Source: Candidatus Melainabacteria bacterium
Lineage (GTDB): Bacteria > Cyanobacteriota > Vampirovibrionia > Gastranaerophilales > Gastranaerophilaceae
Length of the DNA stretch: 64,000 nt
Assembly: GCA_022009935.1 (NCBI GenBank)
Contig: CP091731.1
Coordinates: 62,001-126,000 of the forward strand
Reading direction: 5' to 3'
Shown here: positions 31,431 through 40,874 of the stretch, one piece after another
How positions within the stretch are numbered: position 1 is the first letter of the stretch
How the letters are laid out: the number at the start of each line of letters is the position of its first letter
Notes under the pieces: generated by a model
The model's database searches: none
What the model was told of the DNA's origin: nothing
Seen by the model: the letters and a program-made list of their open reading frames with translations, nothing else
Program-made: the position numbers and the translations under genes

Positions 31431-31546
31431 ACGACTATTTTTTAAGTTAATATTTTCTTTACTCGTAATAATATTAAAGATTATATTTAACCTGGATTGG
31501 CTGCACTCAAATGCATTTAATAAACAATTTAACCTATCGTCTTTGG
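31404..31546 (-). promoter_or_regulatory. L10-type leader with terminator/antiterminator switch
   Basis: Transcribed leftwards toward rplJ. Two mutually exclusive pairings are visible: an outer stem joining 31537-31546 (transcript CCAAAGACGA) with 31424-31434 (transcript UCGUCUUUUGG), and a terminator hairpin using the same 3' segment (CUUUUGG with CCAAAAG, 31413-31430, followed by seven U). Between them lies a roughly 100-nt folded region, as expected for the L10 leader family in which uL10-bL12 binding controls its own synthesis. The pairing is read directly from sequence; assignment to the Rfam L10 leader family is by position and architecture. Confidence 0.7.
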
Positions 31547-31569
31547 CTTTTTTCTTTATGTATTATCAA

Positions 31570-31596
31570 TTTATAACAAACATATTACACAGTCAA
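31570..31596 (-). promoter_or_regulatory. Candidate promoter of rplJ-rplL
   Basis: On the minus strand TTGACT (31591-31596) is followed after 15 nt by TATAAA (31570-31575). The predicted start would give a leader of about 200 nt, matching the L10 leader position. Confidence 0.5.
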
Positions 31597-32043
31597 GTTA
31601 TTTTCTTAATTCAATGTATACCAGACTAAATAGTATTTTTTATAATTACAAATAAGTTTGTTTTTTAATAATTTACACGCTGGTTGGGGCGAAACCAAGT
31701 GCGGTTTTTATTTTTGCCAAAGAGTTATTTTTTCAAGGGGCTTTAGCCAAGCTGAAACTAAAAGGAACTGTTCATTTTTTGTATGTGGCAAATAAGTTTT
31801 AATGTATATATTTGAATACAAGATAGTCTGTTATATAAAACTTAAAATAAAAAGTGTTTAACAAAAAATTTTAATTGGAATTGATTAATAAGATGTTAAA
31901 AACGCAAAGTTAGTCTTTTAGCTAGGGCAGATTTCTTCTCTTGGAATTAGCTTAAATGGCTATTGTGTAAATGCTTTATTTTAGAAAGAATTTATAAGAA
32001 TGATTATTTATAATACAAAATATATGTGATAAGGAGGTTTAAT
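31597..32043 (+). other. 447-nt intergenic stretch without a gene
   Basis: No convincing reading frame is present. The strip 31680-31760 is richer in G and C than its surroundings and has short complementary arms (GGTT/AACC around GGGGCGA; AAACC/GGTTT followed by TTATTTTT). A second structured-looking stretch is 31905-31970 (AGCTAG pairing with TTAGCT). At the right end TATAAT (32009-32014) lies about 30 nt before the Hsp20-like gene. A small RNA or a long 5' leader is possible; neither is shown. Confidence 0.35.
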
Positions 32044-32609
32044 ATGGATGAACAAAAGACATGTATGAAAAAAATGAACCGGGATTAAAAGACTGTTGGG
32101 TTAAATTTGCTTTGCTTATTTTGGCTTTATTTTTAGGAAGCTATTTGGCTACTTATTTTATTATTGACCAAACTCGTCATTCTTATTACATCAATCCAAT
32201 GCGTGAAAATGGATATATGAATAAATATTATGATGAAGCATTGTGGGATAAAGATTTTAAACGCGACTTTGATGAAATGGATGCAAAAATGAACTCAAAA
32301 GACATCTTTTCAAACACCATCAAATTGTTGAAACTTTTAAAACTAATGAGGCTATTAAACTTGTTATAGATTTAAAACCATTTGGTAATAAAATTGAAAA
32401 TGTAAAAGTTGATGTTGATAATAATAAAATATCAATTCAAGGACAAAATGATAAGAAATTAGTTGAAGGTGAAAAGGATTTCTTTTTATTCACAAACTTT
32501 TACAATAAATGATAAGGTTAAAAAGATGAAATTACAAAGAAAAAAATAGGTCATAAATATATTATTACAATCCCTTTATGTGATAATAATGTAAATAACA
32601 AAGATTAAT
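32044..32609 (+). CDS. Membrane-anchored Hsp20-like protein
   Basis: ATG at 32044 follows AAGGAGG. Frame breaks near 32065, 32325, 32480 and 32530; restored length about 185 residues. Residues about 15-40 form one membrane helix (FALLILALFLGSYLATYFII); then a linker with KRDFDEMDAKM; then a beta-sandwich region with VKVDVDNNKISIQGQ...SQTFTINDKV...KYIITIPL, which follows the alpha-crystallin order ending in the I-x-I/L tail. Small heat-shock proteins are normally soluble, so the anchor is notable. The beta-domain match is by pattern, and its length is short. Confidence 0.6.
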
Positions 32610-32635
32610 TAATTATTTTTAATAATTTTTATATA

Positions 32636-32662
32636 TTAAGGCTTGTTTTTATCAAGCCTTAA
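32636..32662 (+). terminator. Hairpin after the Hsp20-like gene, possible terminator
   Basis: A perfect 10-bp stem TTAAGGCTTG (32636-32645) with CAAGCCTTAA (32653-32662) and 7-nt loop, 27 nt past the stop. There is no clear T run after it on either strand, so termination is uncertain. Confidence 0.4.
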
Positions 32663-32780
32663 ATTGCTTATAAATATACCTCAATATTGATCAACTATAA
32701 AAAATGTGTTAATTTATTAAATAGATAAAGAATAGTTGTTTTTTAATGGAGTGGAAAAGTGTTTGCTAATATAAGGAGAG

Positions 32781-34579
32781 ATAAAAAGTACTTTAAATAA
32801 AGGAAAAAACGGTTTTACCTTTGTTGAAGTAATACTTGTTATGGCATTAATAAGCTTTTTTGTATGTTGTGACTATGAAAATCATGCAACATAATGTTGA
32901 GCAAAAAATTCCAACATTTGTTTATTATTTATATAAAAACTTAGATAATGAAAGTAATATTTTGGCAAAAGATTACTTTCAGAAGCTAGGTCTTCAAATT
33001 CATCTGAAACTGAGGAAGGTTCATCTTCTTCAAATATTACAATAGAACAGGTTTTGAAAAAATTGATGCCAAAGCATATTGTGAAGCTTTTATAAGCGAT
33101 GTTAATACAACAGGAAGTGCAAATTGCGAAAATAGTATTAAAAATGTGGAAACAGGTATTTCGAAAACTAAAACAATAAATTATGATTGCATAAGACAAT
33201 ATTCATTTACAGTAAATAGTGATGGAATATATTCTCAATTGTTCAATCCATCTGGTAATTCAACAATAAATCAATGTTTAACTAATGATAACTTTGAACA
33301 AAATAATTTAATTTGTAATGCAACACCTACAATACAAATTGCTAATTTACTAATAAATAATACACAACAAAATTATTCATATATTTGTACACAAAAAAAA
33401 GAAGAAATGGAAGAAAATGAAAATGAAAATGAAAATCAAGTAACTTTTTCTGTTGACACAAAACCTGAAATATCAAGTTCTTATAAAACAATAAATAATA
33501 TTCACTTGAATTTTGTTACATATTCAAACGCCCGGGTAAGATATAACGGAATTTACAATTTGTTTGCAAATGTTCGTCAAGATGAAATTTGTCCTGTCGT
33601 AACAATTGATGAAAGTTCGGATGATTTTATTTATTTAACACAAGAACCTGTAAAATATATTGAACAAAAAAGATTTGATGGTAGGAGTAAGGCACCTGCT
33701 TGGCGTACTAAAAAGGGTGGTTCTTTTTACGTATACCATGGAGCTCATCAATACTATAAGGGTATGTTTGATAATACAAGAATTTTACTAGCTAATATTA
33801 ATTTAAAAGATAATGAAACGAAATATAAAGAGATTGACACTTGTGCCGGTAGGTTGGCAAATTTAAGAATACAAGAAAGATTATTAAGAACTTATGGCAG
33901 TTCACAAGTTATAAATTTTAAAAGATTTGACTCTGTTAATCAAACTGATTTTAAATCAACAAAAAATGGGAATTTAAAGATTATTTTAAAGATAGAAGCG
34001 AAGCGTATTATACCAAATGGAACAATTTCTTTTCTAATAATGAAACGTTTGAAGTGAAAAGTTTAGATGAAATTAACTTGAGTGGTCAAGATGAAGGACA
34101 AGTAAATTCTGGTATAAATCGTAATGAATATCTTGCACATTTTATTTATGCTTCAATTAACATACCTTTCCAAAAAGGTGAAATGGGCAAAAATGTTTTT
34201 GTATTTGAACAATTTGGAAATAAAATTATTCCTGTTGGGTATCTTGCAAATAATTTAAATACACCATTAAAATTTGATGTTGTAACAAGAAACCCGGAAA
34301 CATTCAAAATTGAAAAAGTTAATTACAAAGACGGTATGGAAAAACGTCCATTAACGTTTTGTGAGGCAATGTTGTATACAGGTGATAAATTTTCTCCATA
34401 CTGTGAATGTCCACACCCTACGATTAAAGGAAAAACTTTAGAATTAAGGGATGGATATTACAATTGGTATGATGCAACAAATTTTAAAGGAACAATGAAA
34501 GCAAAAAAGAGATGCCTGTGATAACAAATTTGGTTGTATAATTAGTCCTGTTAAACCAAGGTCTGGTAATAAATTTTAG
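32781..34579 (+). CDS. Large prepilin-like protein B
   Basis: Paralogue of prepilin A. Leader GKNG-FTFVEVILVMALISF with Phe+1 and Glu+5, then KIMQHNVEQKIPTFVYYLYKNLDNES, matching A closely. The middle (about residues 70-420) diverges, while the last 150 residues (YLAHFIYASINIPFQKGEMGKN...FCEAMLYTGDKF) are nearly identical to A. Frame breaks near 32868, 32990, 33057, 34055 and 34515; restored length about 600 residues. The in-frame codon after AAGGAG is ATA (32781), not ATG, so a base error or lost ATG is likely. Many cysteines suggest disulfide loops outside the cell. Confidence 0.72.
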
Positions 34580-34588
34580 TTGTTTTAG

Positions 34589-35697
34589 CTAACTATTTAT
34601 TGAGTCATAAATGTTTTTTATATCGTTAATATCTATATCATTTACAATTGATACCATATAGTTTTCATTATTTAAAATAAAACGTAATTTGTTATGTTCA
34701 ACTTTTTTGTCAAGCTTCATTGTTTTAATAATGTTATCGAACTTAAAGTTTGGCAGTTTTTTGTTGATTAAATTATAATCATTTATTAAATCAAAAGAAT
34801 TTGTTAAATATTCAGATGAAATCATTCCCAAATGGTAACTGAGTTTTAAAGCAAATTTCATTCCATAAACAATAGCTTCGCCATGTGTAAATTTTTTGTA
34901 ATTAGTAAGTTTTTCTATTGCATGTCCAAAAGTGTGTCCAAAATTCAATATAGCTCGCAGACCTTTTTCTTTTTCATCTTGAACAACAACATCACGTTTT
35001 AAACAACAACAAGTTTTAACAACATCAATTAAAGTTTTTTTATCTAAATTATAAATATTATTTTTATTTTGTTTTAAATACTCAAAAAATATAAGATTAT
35101 TTTCACTAGGTGTGTTTATGCTATTTTGAATAAATGTGTATTTAATAACTTCCGCAAGTCCTGTTTTTAAGTTTCTTAAATTAAGTGTGCTAAATGTAGA
35201 AATGTCAGACAAAACAAGTTTGGGCTGATAAAAGTTCCAAGCAAATTTTTTCCCAAATTTGTGTTTACTGCAACTTTTCCCCCAACTGAAGAATCGACTT
35301 GAGCAAGAAGTGTTGTTGGAATTTGAACAAACTTTACTCCTCTCATATAAGTCGAGGCACAAAACCAACCATATCGCCAATAACGCCGCCGCCAAATGCT
35401 ACGAAAGCATCTGTACGATTTATATTGCATTTGGCGGCGGCGTTTATAATTTTTTTATATGTATCAAGATTTTTATATTTTTTCTCCATCATTAATAACA
35501 AAGACATTTGAGTTTTTAATATTAAGATATCTTTTATATATTTTATAGATTGTTTTATTTGTAACGATAAAATATTTATCAGCATTAATATATGTTTTTA
35601 AATAATATTCAATGTTATCAAGAAGACTTTCACCAATTATAATCGGGTAATCAATGCTTTCAGTGTTTGCAATATTTATATTAACTGTTTCGTTCAT
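34589..35697 (-). CDS. aroB: 3-dehydroquinate synthase
   Basis: Second shikimate step, using NAD and a divalent metal. NAD-binding FGGGVIGDMVGF, the IPTTLLAQVDSSVGGK block, and the metal-site motifs GLAEVIKY, NFGHTFGHAIE and HGEAIVYGM are present. Frame breaks near 35475, 35345 and 35215; restored length about 369 residues is normal. The start overlaps the end of aroK by 17 nt. Last gene of the aroC-aroK-aroB operon. Confidence 0.92.
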
Positions 35698-36179
35698 AAT
35701 ATTTTCCTATAATTTCGTCACAAATTTGATTTACATCTTTGTTAAAAGTATCAATAACAAAATGAGCTTGTTTATATTTAGCTTCACGATTTTTAAATTT
35801 TTCTTCAAAATTGTTAGCTAGAGGTCGAGTTTTATCATTTTGAATACGATTTTTAACAATTTCAAGTGGTGTATTTAAATAAAAAACGGTGTCATAATTT
35901 AAAAGAAGGCTTAAATTTTGAGGATTTTCAACAATTCCACCACCTGTTGCAACAATTTTGTTAGAATTTTTTACAATTTGTTTTATTAACTTATTTTCCA
36001 AGTTGCGAAAGTGTGTTTCACCGAACTGTACAAAAATTTGACTGATTTTCAAATTTTGCTGTAATTCTATTTCAGAGTCAGTATCGAGGAATTCAAAATT
36101 TTGAAGTTTTTTGCGAAAGAACTTTCCCGCAAGTAGTTTTTCCACACCCCATAATTCCAATCAGGACAATGTTTTTCAT
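35681..36179 (-). CDS. aroK: Shikimate kinase
   Basis: Phosphorylates shikimate. P-loop GIMGCGKTT, DTDSEIE (substrate and Mg), ATGGGIVENPQN, and the lid R in TRPLANN are visible. One break near 36120; restored length about 166 residues. The ATG at 36179 overlaps the aroC TGA as ATGA, so the two are translationally coupled. Confidence 0.9.
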
Positions 36180-37282
36180 AGTTTTATTTGTTCCAAATAG
36201 GAGTTATAGTTATTCAAAATTTCACAGAAGCTATCTCCGCCAAATTTTTTCTAAGAATTGTTGAGCAATAATAATAGCGGCCATGTTTTTAGCAACAACG
36301 GAGCAACTTTCAACGGCACAAACATCAGAGCGTTCAAAGTGTGCTTTGACTTGTTCTTTGAATTTAAATCAATGCTATTTAAAGGTGTTTTCATAGTCGG
36401 GATTGCTTTCATGGAAGCGTGGATAACAATATCTTCACCATTTGACATTCCACCTTCAATGCCACCTGCGTTATTTGTATTACGAATTATTTTGTTGTTT
36501 TCATAATATATTTCATCATGAGTTTTAGAGCCAAAAGTGTCAGCAACAAGATGTCCTAAACCAAATTCAACTGATTTTACCCCGCCAATACTCATAATAG
36601 CAGAAGATAAAAGTGCATCGAGTTTTTATCCCAGTGAACATGAGAGCCAAGCCCGATTGGTACATTTTAATAGTGATTTTAAAATTGCCGCCTAAAGTGT
36701 CACCTTTTTCGCGAGTGTAATTGATAAGTTCCAAAAGTTTTTCTTTTTCTTTAAAGTCAACACCGCCAATTTCAACCGTTTGGCTTTCAAAAAGTAATAT
36801 TAAAAGGTTTTAATATGAGTTGCGCAACAGCTCCAACAGCTGTTCTCATGGCTGTTTCTCTGGCAGAAGAACGTTCAAGAATGTTTCTAATATCGTTGTG
36901 ATTATACTTTAAAGCACCTGAAAAATCAGCGTGTCCCGGGCGAACTTGAGAAATAAACTTGTTTTGAATTTTAGTTTTATTTTCTTCGGTTGCTTCTTGA
37001 ATTTTTGAGTTCATTTCAACTTCCCAGTTTTTAAAATCGTTATTTATAATTTCAAGGCAAATTGGGGAACCCAATGTCAAACCGTGTCGAACACCTGAAT
37101 TAATAATAATTGTGTCATTTTCAATTTTTCATGCGACCTCCACGTCCAACGCCTTGTTGTCGGAGTTTAAGTTCGCTATTTATAAAATCTTCATCTATTT
37201 TAAAATTGGACGGAACACCATCAATTATGGCATTTAAGCATTTTCCGTGTGATTCACCTGATGTTAAAAATCTAAACTTCAT
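36176..37282 (-). CDS. aroC: Chorismate synthase
   Basis: Makes chorismate with reduced FMN. Signatures: SGESHGKCLNAIIDGVPS, LRQQGVGRGGR, SGVRHGLTLGSPI, RPGHADFSGALKY, ARETAMRTAVGAVAQ and GGIEGGMSNGEDI. Frame breaks near 37133, 36800, 36670 (approximate), 36355 and 36255; restored length about 368 residues is normal. First gene of the aro operon; a tiny membrane ORF ends 11 nt upstream. Confidence 0.92.
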
Positions 37283-37293
37283 CTTTTTTAACC

Positions 37294-37395
37294 TTAATGT
37301 TCTTTTGGCTGATTTTTAAGGAGCATAATTCCTAAATATATTGGCATTGAGCCAATAACAATAGCAAATATGATATTAAGAATTTCGTAGTTCAT
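37294..37395 (-). CDS. 33-residue single-span membrane peptide
   Basis: ATG at 37395 follows AAAGGGT. The product, MNYEILNIIFAIVIGSMPIY..., is one hydrophobic helix with a short polar tail (KNQPKEH). It overlaps the end of the upstream two-span gene by 20 nt in a different frame and ends 11 nt before aroC. The good ribosome site and clean hydrophobic profile favour a real small gene; no homologue is recognised. Confidence 0.5.
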   Translation of the reverse strand: MNYEILNIIFAIVIGSMPIYLGIMLLKNQPKEH

Positions 37396-37630
37396 TTATA
37401 CCCTTTCTTTTATATAGAATAGTGTTAAGTTCTTTAGTCGTACTCATAAGATTTGTAATAAAAAGTCCGCTATAAAATAATCCTAAAACAAGTAGAACAA
37501 ATTTGATAAAAGTATTTGGCAGGAACAATAGGCCAATCGTACCACTTACTGTAACAATAACAAAATTTGAAAGTAGCTGTCTTAATGCTATAAGATTATT
37601 AACTTTAAGTTGGATTAAATCATCTTGCAT
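37376..37630 (-). CDS. Small two-span membrane protein
   Basis: About 84 residues from the ATG at 37630 (MQDDLIQLKVNNL); a TTG at 37666 would add 12 residues. Two hydrophobic helices (FVIVTVSGTIGLLFL and FVLLVLGLFYSGLFI) separated by a Pro-Asn turn. Family unknown. It precedes the 33-residue peptide and aroC and may start that transcript. Confidence 0.5.
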   Translation of the reverse strand: MQDDLIQLKVNNLIALRQLLSNFVIVTVSGTIGLLFLPNTFIKFVLLVLGLFYSGLFITNLMSTTKELNTILYKRKGINELRNS

Positions 37631-37712
37631 AACATTGATTATAGCATTAATAAAGCGTAAGCACAATCTTTATTCCTTCACCCGAAAAGCATATTATAGA
37701 AAATAAAAATTC

Positions 37713-37744
37713 CGCCGGCAAATCGATTTTTCGATTTGCCGGCG
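37713..37744 (-). terminator. GC-rich rho-independent terminator
   Basis: A perfect 14-bp stem CGCCGGCAAATCGA (37713-37726) with its complement (37731-37744) and a 4-nt T loop. On the minus strand a T-rich tail follows. It ends the transcript of the glycine-zipper protein. The GC content is much higher than the surroundings. Confidence 0.85.
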
Positions 37745-37812
37745 AAAAAAATCTTTATTAACGTTAAACTTTGGAGGAAAAATGTGAAATTATTGCATAT
37801 ATGAATAAAGCA

Positions 37813-40036
37813 TTAAGCAACATTGTGCACAATAGCTGCTGCTATGCCACTAACAATTGAAACTGCTCCCCCCTATAATGAGTGTAGTAGGCCAACCCCA
37901 ACCTGAAGTTAAGGCAAATCCGGCTGCAGCTCCTGACAATGAAGATAAACCTTTAACCAAACTAGCCTTACCTGCCTTAAATCTACCATCTGAATCTTGA
38001 TATTTGTCTAGATTATTATTTACAACAGCATTTCCTATATAAAATCCGACTGCTCCACCTGCTAATGTACCAGCAGCAGTTATCAAACCACTTCCCCCAT
38101 GAAAACTTTGTACCTCCCAGTATTGTTTTTCCAAAATACTTCCATCTTGCGGCAGTAGTAAGTTCACCAGTCAAGCCAAGGGCTTCAGTCGTTGTAGCAG
38201 TGCTAGCCACATAAGTCGCTGTGCCTAGTCCTGCAATACCAACGCCAGCACTTGCGACTCCCAAGCCTGTTAACATGGTTGGTTGCAATTTTATTTGCTT
38301 CCGAAACCGATTTTATGCCATCATCAGCTCCTTCTTTAGCTACATGCCTGCTATCACCTACTGTATTGCTAGCTTTACTTGAATTTACTTCACTTGTACT
38401 ATCAGATTTCGTTGCATAGTAACTTTTTGTTATATACTCCAAATGATTTAATATATTATTTACATTATATTCTCTTTTGTCTTTCTGACCATCCAGATTG
38501 TATAAATCGCCCGTTTTTGCTTTTCCTGTTCGACTATCCAATATATTTAATGTACCTTTTACTGCACATGCTTTCTTTTAATTGAGTAACCATATTGCTA
38601 TTTTCAAGTAATCTGGCAATTATTTCATATCCATCTTTTGTATTACTTATATCTAAAAAAGTAGTTAAAAGTTCATCTGGTTTCTCTTGAGCTTTAATAT
38701 TATTAATATCCTCTATATACCCTTGAATAGTACTTTCTGAAACTCCAAGAGTAACAGTTTGACTTATCGCATTATACATAGCATTATATGCTTTTTGATT
38801 TAGACGATGATTCACAAGCTTTTTTGGCAAATTCATATCGTGTTGAGTTCTGATTAAGCTTGGATAATTGTTCTGTATATTGATTTACATTGCTTTTTGT
38901 TATTAGAGTATAATCTGCTGCCTTAATTTCATTTTTTTCAAGCTGCTGCTTGTAATTTGTTGAATTTAAAATAGAATTATCAGCTTTCTTAATATAACAC
39001 CCAATATATTTATCAATGGCTGTTTGGTCTGATGAACTTAAATAGCTTCTTGCATTGCTCATATCATTCAATTTTTCTTGCATAACCGTTTGATAACTTA
39101 TTGTTTCATCAGCACCGGTTTGGTTGCCGTTTTTATCTTTATATGTTCTGCTTTGAAAATCACCAACAAATGTATTTAAAGCTTGTGTGAACCCGGGGTT
39201 AAACCTTTCCAAAAGTTCATATTCAAGTGTTGTCATTTTTCTTACAGTTTCCAAAATATTTAATTTATCTTGGTCTGTCGCAGTTGTTCCTTTTTCTATA
39301 ATTTTGCTTATATCTCTTATTGTAAGATTTAACCTTGAAATAACACTTTTTCCACCACTTGTAAATGTTGTTCCATCAGGTTCTATTTCCACACCGAGTG
39401 CTTTAAATGCCTCACTATAATAACCTATTTCGTCTTCACTGGTTGTTATATCTGTTATTCCTTTTGCTGCAACTAATTTTAATGCACCTGAAGTATATGT
39501 ATTGTCGGTTTCAGATGTGTTAGCTACACCCATTTCATCACAATATTGAGTTTTAGTATCCCCCGCTTAAAAGGCCGGTAATAATACTTGAATCAATTTT
39601 TGTACCATCTTTTGTTGTTGTAACTCCATCAGCTCCAAGTTGTGCAGTTATTTTACTTATTAAGTTTGTTATTTGTTCAGCAAAACTTACACTTTCATCT
39701 TCAGGTTTGATAACCGTTAAATTGTATTTTTCAGAACTTGAATTTACATCGTTTAAATCTAAAATATAAGCTTTTTGCTTCATTAGGATCCATACACAAT
39801 AATCTTCCATCTTTCAGTTCAACAATGGATTCGCGCACAAATGTATCACCATAACTTTTATCAACGTGACCATAATCAGTAAATAATCCCTCAAGCTGAT
39901 TTAAATGTTCTTGACTTGAAAGAAGATATGTTTTAAAGTTATCCGTTGTTTTTTTGTTGCTTATTGCATATTTCCATTGATTGTATATGCTGCCTAATCC
40001 AGTTCTTGTACTTAAAGAAACGCTATCAAATCCCAT
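37813..40036 (-). CDS. Large protein with C-terminal glycine-zipper membrane region
   Basis: No family recognised. ATG at 40036 (MGFDSVSLSTRTG) follows AAGGTG. Breaks near 39775, 39560, 38800, 38570, 38270, 38120 and 37865 are mended to give about 740 residues. The N-terminal 600 residues are soluble, helical and Asn/Ser/Thr-rich with few Cys. The C-terminus carries two Gly/Ala-rich hydrophobic stretches (LTGLGVASAGVGIAGLG; GGSGLITAAGTLAGGAVGFYIG), a polar loop with a DKYQDSDGRF segment that resembles an EF-hand-like Asp/Asn loop, then GLSSLSGAAAGFALTSGWGWP and a last hydrophobic helix. This looks like a membrane-inserting or pore-associated tail. It has its own promoter gap and terminator. 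Confidence 0.6.
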
Positions 40037-40122
40037 ATTTTTCACCTTGATTTTATTTTAATATAATATTTATAACGACAATATTAAAATTAACTTTAGC
40101 TATTTTTACAAATGTTAACAAT

Positions 40123-40874
40123 TTAATATGATTTATTAAACAAACATTCATGTGTAAGATTTTCAATCTCATCATCAAGTTTGCATAACATAACTTCTTT
40201 ATTGTATTTAGTTTTTAATGCCTGGGATAATAAATAATCAGCAAATTTAGGGTTTTTAGGTAAAAAACTTCCATGCAAATATGTGCCAAAAACGTTATTT
40301 TTATATGCACCTTCTAATCTATCTTCGCCATTATTTCCATTTCCAACTATTATATTGCCAATTGATTTTGTTTCTTGCGAAGTGATATATGTTAAGCCAC
40401 TGTGATTTTCAAAACCAACCAATGTTCCGTCAAAGATGTCATTTTTAGCTTTACCGAAACATTACCAATAAATCTTTTTGATGAAGCAACTGTATAAACA
40501 TCAAGAATACCCAAGCCTTCTTGTTTATCCATGTTATGAGGCTTGTAATACTCACCCATTAACTGATATCCGCCACAAATACCAAGAAAAACATTGCCTT
40601 CATCGGCTTTTTGTGTAAAAAATTTCTTGTGTGTTTGTAAGTTCTTTGCGACCTCATTTTGTTGAATGTCTTGCCCTCCACCTATAAAAAATATATTACA
40701 CTTGTCTATTTTTTCATAAGGATTATCGGTAATATTAAAATTTATGACTTCACAATTTATATTTCTATCTTCAAGTCTTTTTCTCAACGCAAGAATATTT
40801 CCAAAATCGCCATAAATGTTTAATAAGTTGGGATATAAATGAGCAATTTTTAAACTATATTCGTGATTTAACAT
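40123..40874 (-). CDS. gatD: Lipid II isoglutaminyl synthase glutaminase subunit GatD-like
   Basis: Class I glutamine amidotransferase of the CobB/CobQ type. It would supply ammonia to MurT for amidation of peptidoglycan glutamate. Catalytic Cys in GICGGYQLMG and His in GTYLHGSFLPKNP are present; the N-terminus HLYPNLLNIYGDFGN is typical of GatD. One break near 40440; restored length about 250 residues. It overlaps the end of proS by 20 nt. Its usual partner MurT is not in the window. Confidence 0.8.

Noticed and set aside
31905..31970. ACGCAAAG followed by a G-rich segment, similar to part of a c-di-GMP-I riboswitch
   Set aside because: The partner GGCAAACC arm with tetraloop and the 3' GGUUACC-type element are absent, so the match is only one short motif.
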